A DNA stretch of 64,000 nt, from positions 296,206 to 360,205 of the forward strand of contig BDDD01000539.1 of NCBI GenBank assembly GCA_001972305.1. The letters run 5' to 3'. Below the pieces are notes generated by a model. The model did no database searches and was not told where the DNA came from. It saw only the letters and a program-made list of their open reading frames with translations. This stretch comes from Cephalotus follicularis. Its lineage: Eukaryota; Streptophyta; Magnoliopsida; Oxalidales; Cephalotaceae. Shown in pieces: positions 55,359 to 64,000 of this stretch (position 1 is the stretch's first letter; each line of letters begins with the position of its first letter). The translations under genes were made by a program, and so were the position numbers.

Positions 55359-56621
55359 TGTTGACATTTATATGTTTTAATCCTTGTTTTGATGATAACA
55401 AAACACCTAATCTGTGTGTTTGATGTGAAGGAATCTCTAACAAAGTTAACTTGCATTGTAAGAAAGCTTAAACTTGCATATCAGAACTATTGGCATCAAC
55501 AACTATGCTTTAGGTGTCAACGTGCTGGGAATAAGTACATGTTCTAGGCTTGAAAGGATGATTCTCATCAACGCCATTCATTATTCGCGTCAATGTCCCA
55601 GGAAACTTATGATTTACGTCAACTTTATGAGGAAAGACGTCAACGTCAAAAGGTGATAGTGGCTTGGACGATAACGCAGAAAACAAGTGGTATCAACACC
55701 ATGTTTATAGACGTCAACGCCATATGAAGACGTCAACGCAAATGGTGCACATTTCAGACAGTGAGTTTAGACGTTAACGCAAAGACATTATGGCGTCAAT
55801 ATCTTCTGCCTATACGTCAACGCCATGGATGCGCGTCAACGTAAATAGAACAGAAGATTAACAAGAGCTTGGAGTATCAATGCAGAAAGCCACAGGAGTC
55901 AATGCATAAGGGGATAGACATCAACGCCATTCGTACACATCAACGCCAATGACAGCAAAACACAGAATCTGCAAAATTTGAAGGTGTTGAAATGGTGAAG
56001 ACTTTCCATACATGATTCAAACGGCTATCTGATGATTCCCTGAACTCTAGCAACGGCTATATTCATCTGAAAGCTATAAATAGAGACCCAAACCATGAAG
56101 AAACAATCAACTACTCACAGAAGCAATATCCAAGCTATACAAGAGCAAGAAAGAATAGTTTTGAGCTATAGCTTACAAAGTTCTTTTTTGAGATCCTTTA
56201 AGCAATTATTGTTTTTGTTATCCAATCTTTTGAGAGGTTTTTAAACATTACAAACACTCAAAAATCCATTGTATACTCAAGGTCATTAGTACCTTACCAA
56301 AAGTTAGGATTTCACTTTTGAAAATCCTAAAATCCGAGTTAGGATTCAGCTTGTAAAAATCCAGAATCGCTATTTGTGATCGAGGGATTACATTCTAGTG
56401 AAACCTCAGTTGCGGCTTGGGAGAGTTGACATAGGCACGGTTTGTTGAACCACTATAAACTCGTTTGCATTTCTCTATCTGTTACTCTTTACTTTATTTG
56501 CTATTTAATTTACTGTTTAGAGTAACTTGTTTGTTTTTATCATTTCTATTTTTTAAAAAGGGTGGTTATTTCCCGCATAGCCAATTCACCACCCCACTTG
56601 GTTTCCTTTGTGGACCTTTCA
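55359..56621 (+). repeat. Sv2 5' LTR
   Basis: TGTTGACATTTATATG...GACCTTTCA, 1263 bp. It contains a GTCAACGC-type cluster (55486-55955) and a TATA box TATAAATAG at 56075-56083, followed by the iMet PBS variant TGTTATCAGAGC at 56624-56635. Confidence 0.9.
55486..55955. repeat. Cluster of GCGTCAACGC / ACGTCAACGCC motifs (Sv2 5' LTR)
   Basis: Around twenty motifs with core GTCAACG, a one-transition variant of GTCGACG, spaced 10-40 bp, ending about 120 bp before the TATA box. Partner cluster at 58760-59200. Confidence 0.82.
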
Positions 56622-56623
56622 AT

Positions 56624-56635
56624 TGTTATCAGAGC
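56624..56635 (+). promoter_or_regulatory. Sv2 primer-binding site (tRNA-iMet, one mismatch)
   Basis: TGTTATCAGAGC, two bases after the LTR end. Confidence 0.85.
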
Positions 56636-56675
56636 AGTTTCTAATTGTTAATCTTAATTGAAATTAGTTTGATCC

Positions 56676-57760
56676 ATGGCAACCTTTCTTAATGATAACC
56701 GTTTTATTAATATGCCTCCTTTCTTTGAGGGTAATAATTTTAATGAATGGAAAATAAAAATGACCTCTTTTATTCAATCTATTGATTATGATATTTGGGA
56801 TAATGTTATTTTTGGTCTGGAATTACCTAACTCAAAGATTAGATGTGATGAAAGAGAATTGTTAAAGTTAAATGCTAAAGTCAAGCATACTATTTTTTGT
56901 TCTTTGAGTTCGAATGTTTTTGAATGTATTTCCTTGTGTTCTTCGGCAAAAGAAATATGGGATAAGCTGGAAAAATGATATGGAACAAACTCATGTCTTA
57001 TGGTGATTGAAGAATTGGGAAGCGAAAGTGATGAAGAAGTTTCAAGCAAAGGTGGAAATGAGGTAAGTTATGATCATTTTGTTGAAATAGTAGATAGGTA
57101 CACTTATATCATTTCATCTTTAAAGCCGAGATTAAAAATTTGACATTTGAAAATAATGAGCTAAAAACAAATGCTTCTTTGATGAATGATAATATTGCTG
57201 AAAAAGAAGAAATTGTTTTGTTGAAAAATGAGGTTAATCCTTTATCTAAAGAAAATGATTCTTTGAAAAATGAGCTTGATATTGTTAACATGTCTTTAGA
57301 ATTATCTCCTAGTGTTAAGGATGAAAATGAAAAGTTAAAATTTGAAGTAGATACTCTTAAGAAGACATTCTCAAAGTTTTAAAATAGTAGTGATAAACTT
57401 GATAGACTTGTAGGTGTTCAAAGATGTGTCTTTGATAGGGTTGGCCTAGGGTTTGATGAAATGAACAAGGTTGTGCAATTTTAATAAATTGGTTGATAGA
57501 AAGAAAAATGATAATGTTGTTAGAAAGAAAAACAATGTTGTTTCTTGTAATGTTTGTGGTAAAATTGGACATGTATCCAGTGTATGTTGGCATAAAAAAC
57601 ATGTTAGTTTTTGTGATTTCTGTTGAAAATTTGGACATTTTTCTTCAACTTGTTGGTTTAGAAGAACAAATACAAAGGTTAAAGGATATGGGTTCCAAAA
57701 GGAACTTTTCCTACTAATGCTAAAGGACCCAAAACCTTTTGGGTAGCAAAAAGATGATTT
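56676..57760 (+). pseudogene. Sv2 gag
   Basis: Starts at ATG 56676 (MATFLNDNRFINMPPFFEGN) with the copia gag N-terminus (NNFNEWKIKMTSFIQSID) and ends a first frame at 56978. A shortened middle follows (EELGSESDEEVSSKGG). A Lys/Glu/Asn-rich coiled-coil stretch occupies 57140-57382. Two zinc knuckles come next, CNVCGKIGHVSSVC and CDFC-stop-KFGHFSSTC (57546-57652), then WVPKGTFPTNAKGPKTFWV, resembling the gag end of Sirevirus-like elements. Several stops and shifts. Pol never follows, so this element could only move with proteins supplied by relatives. Confidence 0.75.
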
Positions 57761-57975
57761 TTTTTGGTTTGTAGGTGTGCTTGAAGAAGATTGAACAAAA
57801 AGATGATCCAAGCACACATATTGTATGTGTTTATTGCATTTAATTGATTCATGTGTTACATGATTGTGTTGTTTGAAAGAGATAAATTTTTTGATGATTA
57901 TGTTGAATTATCCGTTGATGATATGAACAATGAATTTTTATGATTATGTATCATTAAGCAATGTTATGAATTGTT

Positions 57976-58642
57976 CAGGGGGAGATCATTTTTATATGTT
58001 ATGATATGAATCATGAATTGAAACTTTCAGGGGGAGATATTTTCCAATTGTCTTGTTGATTCGAGTTTGCTAAATTCTGTTGATAATGATTATTTTGTTT
58101 TTGTTTATGATGTTTTTAATGGGAGAAATCATGTTTTGATGATATGCATTGCAAGTTTTTTTGATGAAATAAAATTTTCCATGTATTAAAACTTTTGATC
58201 CCTGTTTTTTGATTGATGCACAATTTTAGGGGGAGTTTCTTTATTCCTTACCTTTTTGATGATTTCCAAAAAGGGGGAGTAGTTTATGATGCTTATGCTA
58301 TATGCTACAAATATGAGATGTTTATAAAAAAGGCTATTTGATATGTCTATGGGAATGGTTTATATGTTTATATGTTTATGGTTATTAGGGGAGAGTAAGA
58401 ATTAAAAAAGGGTGTATGTGTTGATGGTTTATAATGATGATTATATAAAGTAAGTTGAATGTGTTTGAAGTTTGGTAAAAAGAGGATTACTTATGTAGAG
58501 GATTACTTATGCTAAAATGGTATAACTAGGTATACAAGAAATGTTTCGCATATGTTAAAAGAAGTTTGTTTGTTTAAAACTATATGCTTAGCTTTTATGC
58601 ATTTTATTTTGTTTGTTTTGTCATCATCAAAAAGGGGAAGAT
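57976..58642 (+). repeat. Array of polypurine tracts before Sv2 3' LTR
   Basis: Tracts at about 57976, 58029, 58228, 58268 and 58387 (CAGGGGGAGA, TTAGGGGGAG, AAAAAGGGGGAG) and the LTR-adjacent one at 58628-58642 (AAAAAGGGGAAGAT). Confidence 0.78.
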
Positions 58643-59519
58643 TGTTGACGTTTATATGTTACAATCCTTGTTTTTATGATAACATGTGTTTGATGTGAAG
58701 GAATCTCTAACAAAGTTAACTTGCATTGTAAGAAAGTTTAAACTTGCATATCAGAATTATTGGCGTCAACGACTATGCTTTAGGCGTCAACGTGCTGGGA
58801 ATAAGTACATGTTCTGGGATGGAAAGGATGATTATCGTCAACGCCTTTCATTATTCTCTTCAACGTGCTGGGAAACTTATGATTTACATCAACGTCATGA
58901 GGAAAGACGTCAACGTCAAAAGGTGATAGTGGCTTGGACGTTAATGCAGAAAACAAGTGAAGTCAACACCTTGTCTATAGACGTCAACGCAAATGGTGCA
59001 CATTTCAGATAGTGAGTTTAGACTTTAACGCAAAGACATTATGGCGTCAACATCTTGTGTCTATGCATCAACGCCATGGATGTGCGTCACCATAAATAGA
59101 ACTGAAGATGAACAAGAGCTTGGAGTATCAATGTAGAAAGCCACAGGAGTCAACGCATAAGGGGATAGACGTCAACGCCATTCGTACCCATCAACGCCAA
59201 TGACAGCCAAACACAGAATCTTCAAAATTTGAAGGTACTGAAATGGTGAAGACTTTCCATAAATGATTGAAATGGCAATCTGACAATTTCCCTGAACTCT
59301 AGCAACAGCTATATTCATCTGAAAGCTATAAATAGAGACCCAAACCATGAAGAAATAATCAACTACTCACACAAGCAATATCCAAGCTATACAAGAGCAA
59401 GAAAGAATAGTTTTGAGCTATAGTTTACAAAGTTCTTTTCTGAGATCCTTTGAGTAATTATTGGATTGGTTATCCAACCTTTTGAGAGGTTTTTAAACAC
59501 TACAAACACTCAGAAATCC
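58643..59519 (+). repeat. Sv2 3' LTR, interrupted
   Basis: TGTTGACGTTTATATG onward, parallel to 55359-56262. It includes the GTCAACG cluster (58760-59200) and TATAAATAG at 59327-59335. It stops after AGAAATCC at 59519, where the Gc LTR begins; the remainder should lie beyond the window. Confidence 0.88.
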
Positions 59520-61389
59520 TGTCACACGACGTTTCACAAACAACATATAAAGTGGTGGCAATTAACATATAAATCCGGCTTATGCAATTTACCATAAATT
59601 TAAAACTTTCCATAACCATTAACAACTTGCAGAAGCATTTAAATATAAGCCGAATTATAACGTAACATGCATCCCATACTACATGCTACAACAATAAACA
59701 TCATCAGAGTTAACTGCCCACAAACGGAGCGTGAACAATATACATCAACACATCGATTCATTTATTACAATATTCCATTAACATTTCTCAAAAGTAAAAA
59801 CAACATAAAACTCCATTCGCTCCACAGAGCTCAACAGTAACAATCCGCTGCATCAACCTGAAATCAATCTGAAACTGTAGGGGGGTTAGCCTTTGTCCTC
59901 ACTTGGCTAAGTATAAATACAGTTCGGTTTCAATGATAACGCATGTCATGTATGAATGCACGGTGATGCAGTACATACTATATCTCGATGCATATATATA
60001 TATATATATGCCATGACTACACGGTAACAGGCCACAATGTCACAACACATCAACACTCTATACGGATCACAATATCACAACGGCACAACGGCCAACAATA
60101 TCTCAGGTCTCTTTTTACTGAAAAGGTTTAATTCTATATGATTTACTAGATTTCGCAAAGTAATGCAAAACTGAATTTTTATGAACATTTGAGTCAATTC
60201 TCAAATGAAAGAAAAGTTTATGTATTGTGAGAACGATGTTTGAAATGATTTTTACGATTGCTTTGAGCTGATCACTCAAAGTAAATGATGAATGAACCAG
60301 GAGAAAGAATCCGAGATGGATTAATGTAAATGGAGCGTAAAGTGCTCAATGTAAATGGAGCGTAAAGTGCTCAATAAAGCGTAAAGTGCTTTCGGACATG
60401 CATGTGATGTAAGGATAGTAATCGGGGAGTGCACAATGCCCCGGTGAAGCGGTGTAAAGGGTTCATTAAGGTTTTTATGACTTTCATGTTTTACGAAATG
60501 TTCTAGTTATGTCATTAACTAGAAAAAGTGATATGTTTTACGAAATGTTTTAGTCATATATGTTGACTTATGATGAAATGTGTTTAAACACCTTACTGAG
60601 CTGTTTTGAGCTCATTCCTTTCAATGTTGTTTTCAAATAAAATGTTTTCAGGAAAGGAATGAATGGAGGTTGCAAGCTTGAGGGAGCTTTTATGGAGTTT
60701 TTGAGAAATAAAAGCTATGCGATGATATTCGCAATATGTTTTGTTATGAAATATGAATAACGTTTTTCCGCTGTAATATATATGTTTATGTAAGAATTGT
60801 GATCCTGTGTAATGTACACCAACAATATGGTTAAGATATCTTCATGTAAGATGATTGTGTATAAAGTTTTGGATTTAAGGTTATGAATTATGTTAAGAGA
60901 CATAAGTTTATGATGTTGTGTAGTTTTAGAATATAGTACGAAAGAATGTAACGTTTCACACCCACACGTAGCGCACCGATCTTCGGAGCTCGCTTTGAGC
61001 ATAAGGTGAACTCGGGTCGGGGGCGCTACAGCGCCTGCGTCTCTCTCTTGCACGGGCGCGTGATGCGGCCGTGTCCCTCTCCCCTCTTTTATTCATTTTT
61101 TGCTTCCCCCTTAGTATTTTCTAGTAAAATACTAAGGTACGGGTCCCGATTTTTTCGTAAATCGCGACATAAATTTTCCAAACAACCACCAAAATAATCG
61201 CAATAATATTGCGAGCATTCGGGCTTTATTATCGCGCATTAAAAATAGGTTTTATTAGCCATCTTAGCTAACACGATTACGACTTAAATGCGTAATGCCT
61301 TTTTATTACACCGGGCTCTATCGATTTTATCACGACTGTACACGCACCAATTTCATAATAATTATTTATGAAATTCAGGGCGTTACATC
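59520..61389 (-). repeat. Gc 3' LTR with embedded LTR fragment
   Basis: The left part (59520-60109) parallels 63532-63697 and, in reverse, 2849 back to about 2280. The right end is the minus-strand start TGTAACGCCCTG at 61389, preceded by a purine tract and the TCGGGACGAGATTTCTTTAA phrase usual for gypsy 3' ends. That 61031-61389 belongs to the same LTR is inferred from the TG...CA ends. Confidence 0.6.
60110..61030 (+). repeat. Fragment of the 9546-11441 LTR family, inverted
   Basis: Reverse-complement match to about 9546-10440, ending CGGGGGCGCTACA at 61030. It includes the hairpin TGAGCT/AGCTCA at 60597-60614. A short tandem duplication (AATGGAGCGTAAAGTGCTCA) is seen near 60330-60375. The half equivalent to 10441-11441 is missing, so the left side is truncated. 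No target duplication was found. Confidence 0.75.
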
Positions 61390-63515
61390 CTCGCCTCCTT
61401 AAAGAAATCTCGTCCCGAGATTCCCTAGACTAAACATGTGAAGGTAGAATGTCTTCACTTCTTCCTCACGTTCTAAGTGGCTTGCAACCACAGCTCATCC
61501 ACATCATACAATTCATAACCATACGATCCATAACATATGGTTCACGACTGCACGTTCCGTAACCGAACAATCTGTATCCGTTTAATCTGTAACCATACTA
61601 TATCCACATCACTAGGTCTCCGAGAACCCAACATCTTACCCATTATTATTCCACAACTCCAAATAACTCCAATTAGCACTTTATCAATCATATCACTTTC
61701 AATCTCCCAACAGTAAGGATCATACACTGGTATATCCAGCACATCTCCGCAACAGTCATACATCAATCATACTCAAAAGTGCTATAATCTCGATCTTTAA
61801 ACAATCACATCATATCAGCGGAATAATCAGTTGAATACATTTCAACTCATATAATCTCCAGAAAATTGGGCATGAAGTATTCGTTTACAGGACTATGCCC
61901 CCTATAAAGAAAACACAATTTATATCTCCACAATCCCGAAGGAGGAACCAACAGTTAACAAATGGGCTCAGCCCTCAACAACCACAATTCAATAGAATTA
62001 TATCATTCTAGAACCTCAAATGATGAATCCATTAAAACCAACTCTTAAGATTTCTCGAAATTTCGGCATGAAGTATTCGTTTATCGGACTCCATGCCACC
62101 TGATAAACCACAGTTTATATATTCTGGAGTTTAACCCTCATATCTCATCACAATCTATTTGCTGGGGGCTCCGCCCACACCAGACTACATCACAACTAAA
62201 TCAAGTATATCATTTGCATGTAAAGGACAATCCTTTCAATACCCTTTATGATGGGCTTGATCATATCCCATAATATCATACACATGCAAAGGACAATCAT
62301 GTCAAGACCTCAAATGATGGGCCCGATCATATCCAACAATATCATACATCGATCAAATGATGCACTGCCACATACCGGCAAGTCCAATACATCAACACAC
62401 ATTCATTTGCAGCACTGCCACAAGCCGGCAGGTCATATAATGTACAATAACAACCCTCAAAACATCAGTTCCCTTACTTTATTCATATAACACAAGATAG
62501 GCTGGAGAAATGTAATTTCTTACCCTACGCTTATCCTGACTAGTCACTGTAGCTGACATATGAACCTGAACCTGACCACTTCATCTCAATGAAACAGGCC
62601 AGTTGCCAATAGCTGTGTACAATATACATATGCAATGAATGTATGCAAAGGTGTAGCAAATATATATAATGTCAATCATGTGAGATGCATACATAGCATA
62701 AGCAACGTGAACAATGTCATTTCACATTTATACAAGTCATAACACAATACGTCATCGGTAACTCTACCATATACCATCATCCGGGGCCTTTCGTCCCGTA
62801 TCAATCCATGACTGTGCTCCATCCATTACGTTTCACATCCGTTTACGGCCTATAGCCATTTACGGTCTATATCCATTCACAATCTAGTCCGAGCATCCAC
62901 GCAATGCCCATCTATTCGATAACAGTCCATTCGATCGACATCCGACCAATAACGACCCATTCCATCACTATCCGTTCAACAACGGTTCATATGATCGCTA
63001 ACCGCTCAACAACGGTTCATTCGATCATCTTACGATCGATAATGATACACTAGCCATCCGCAATGGCCATTCATATTCTATTCTGATCAACCAACACTCG
63101 ATACGGAAACTATCCTGACAACACTAATGCCTTTCGGCCCATCCGATCGACCATTTAGCCATTACGGCTTATTCGGTGGGTCACTTAACCATTTCGGACT
63201 CCAAAGCCCCCACTATCTCTTCATTCGATGTATCCCGTAGGATTCAGGAGGCCTGCCTTCTTAAGGTCAGCCTTTCCGGGCAACCCATAACAGTAAAGAT
63301 CTTCCCCAGATCCTGTAACTATCGTTCGGCAATAGTCGCATCAAGTTCCCCATTGAAATTAGAAGGATTATGCTCCATGAATCTGTCAAGATTCCTTCCA
63401 AACTGATTTCCATCCATTTTGTTTCCTATAAGGAAAGATGTCATGGTTCATCTCGAGGAAACAACTCGTTAATTGCCAAGGAACTTATCCAAGCTAAGCA
63501 TATAAATGGATATAT
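61390..63515 (-). other. Gc interior, non-coding with internal repeats
   Basis: About 2.1 kb with no pol similarity. Imperfect direct repeats: CATGAAGTATTCGTTTA at 61871 and 62068; CAAAGGACAATC near 62222 and 62287; GCACTGCCACA..CCGGCA near 62362 and 62415. At about 62860-63060 a degenerate tandem array has units of about 30-40 bp built on CCATTCGATC and CAACAACGGTTCAT. Confidence 0.6.
63180..63417 (-). pseudogene. Gc gag N-terminal remnant
   Basis: The minus strand from ATG 63417 reads MDGNQFGRNLDRFMEHNPSN and continues with a gypsy gag-like GKIFTVMGCPERLTLR, which is like the usual WL..MEKIF..L.CPE pattern. At least two in-frame stops occur, then similarity ends near 63180. It lies about 100 bp downstream of the PBS, where gag should start. 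This shows that the element descends from a coding gypsy ancestor. Confidence 0.6.
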
Positions 63516-63527
63516 GCTCTGATACCA
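63516..63527 (-). promoter_or_regulatory. Gc primer-binding site (tRNA-iMet)
   Basis: The minus strand reads TGGTATCAGAGC, a perfect PBS, four bases from the LTR start at 63532. Confidence 0.92.
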
Positions 63528-63531
63528 CTGT

Positions 63532-63697
63532 TGTCACACCCCGTTTCACAAACAACGTATAAAGTGGTGGCAGTTAACATATAAATCCGGCTTATGCAAT
63601 TTACCATAAATTTAAAACTTTCCATAACCATTAACAACTGGCGGAAGCATTTAAATATAAGCCGAATTATAACGTAACATGCATCCCATACTACATG
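63532..63697 (-). repeat. Gc 5' LTR, first 166 bp before an insertion
   Basis: TGTCACACCCCG onward, closely matching 59520-59685. Interrupted after CTACATG, whereas the left LTR continues CTACATGCTACAAC. Confidence 0.85.
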
Positions 63698-64000
63698 TGT
63701 AACGCCCGGTATTTTCCTAATTGTAATATTCCATTTATGATGTAATATTAAATTTGGATTAATAAATAATGTTGAGTTTTGGACTCGAAAGATGCTTGCA
63801 AACCCTAGTAATGGACTTAGAAATGGAATGTGTATGTTAAACTTGAAACGGCAACGTTCTGGGTGAAAGGCATCGACGTCTTTTGGAAAGACGTCGACTC
63901 CTTTGTGAGCCAGGGCACACGTGAATGCATGGGCATGCACGTTGACTCGGGAAGGAAGCCTCGACACCTTCTTACCAACTGGAAAAGACATCGACGTCTA
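63698..64000 (+). repeat. Start of another LTR nested in the Gc LTR
   Basis: Begins TGTAACGCCCGG and runs off the window. It holds a GTCGACGT-type cluster (63858-64000). Preceding bases ACATG (63693-63697) would be the left target duplication. Its TGTAACGCCC start resembles the Gc LTR start at 61389, so it may be a plus-oriented Gc-family LTR. No gene is visible. Confidence 0.6.

Larger units (their letters stand above)
55359..59519 (+). mobile_element. Sv2: gag-only Sirevirus-like element
   Basis: 5' LTR 55359-56621, PBS, gag remnants, a PPT array, and a 3' LTR from 58643 that is cut at 59519 by the Gc insertion. The interior is only about 2 kb and contains no protease, integrase, RT or RNase H. 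Gag features and the PPT array parallel Sv1. The left flanking 5-mer is ATCCT; the right one lies beyond the window. Confidence 0.85.
59520..64000 (-). mobile_element. Gc element in Sv2 3' LTR, mostly non-coding, runs off window
   Basis: Minus-strand element with a left LTR (59520-61389, with foreign LTR material inside), an interior of about 2.1 kb, a PBS at 63516-63527 and a right 5' LTR starting at 63532 (TGTCACACC), interrupted at 63698. The interior codes for nothing beyond a broken gag start, so it is a non-autonomous (LARD-like) gypsy element. Confidence 0.75.

Overview
The window looks like intergenic DNA of a flowering plant with a repeat-rich genome. Every coding stretch I can identify belongs to an LTR retrotransposon, the primer-binding sites match plant initiator tRNA-Met (TGGTATCAGAGC type), and I found no host gene, tRNA, rRNA or CRISPR array. 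The domain sets (Ty1/copia PR-IN-RT-RH, Ty3/gypsy PR-RT-RH-IN with chromodomains, and a Sirevirus-like copia with an extra 3' ORF) fit an angiosperm, probably a eudicot. The species cannot be read from the sequence.

Layout. 1-2849 is most of a gypsy-type LTR (family Gc). 2941-7865 is a badly decayed copia interior on the minus strand (Cp1). It abuts an LTR (7866-9366 plus 17301-17424) that also serves as the 3' LTR of a second minus-strand copia (Cp2), whose body runs to a 5' LTR at 49332-51518. That LTR was split by a chromovirus (Chr1, 9367-17300, minus) with a 1244-aa pol frame; one Chr1 LTR itself holds a solo LTR (9546-11441). Inside Cp2 sit two Tekay/Del-like gypsy elements. Tk1 (20460-26468, minus) has lost its integrase and most of one LTR. 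Tk2 (28661-48707, plus) contains a Sirevirus-like copia (Sv1, 29527-37119) in its 5' LTR and a solo LTR (42511-44737) in its pol gene. 51519-53980 is a diverged copia LTR, 53981-55358 a gypsy gag-PR-RT fragment, and 55359-59519 a gag-only Sirevirus-like element (Sv2). Sv2's 3' LTR is interrupted by a minus-strand, largely non-coding Gc element (59520 onward), which is in turn entered at 63698 by another LTR that runs off the window.

Boundaries. Four insertions have perfect 5-bp target-site duplications: Sv1 CTATG, Tk solo LTR AAGAA, solo LTR 9546-11441 TAAAT, and Tk1 CTCCA. For Sv1 and for the 9546-11441 LTR, a sister LTR elsewhere in the window still shows the empty site.

Most interesting signal. 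LTRs of otherwise unrelated families (Sirevirus copia, another copia, Tekay gypsy, Gc gypsy) each carry a cluster of short degenerate palindromes with a GTCGAC core. The flanks are CAG/CTG in one group and GCG/CGC in the other. A further small cluster lies just upstream of Sv1's extra (env-position) ORF. Other points of note are two phase-preserving internal deletions in Sv1 that removed PR plus the IN zinc domain and the RT catalytic core, arrays of polypurine tracts in both Sirevirus-like elements, and an LTR-interior-LTR-interior-LTR arrangement shared by Cp1 and Cp2.
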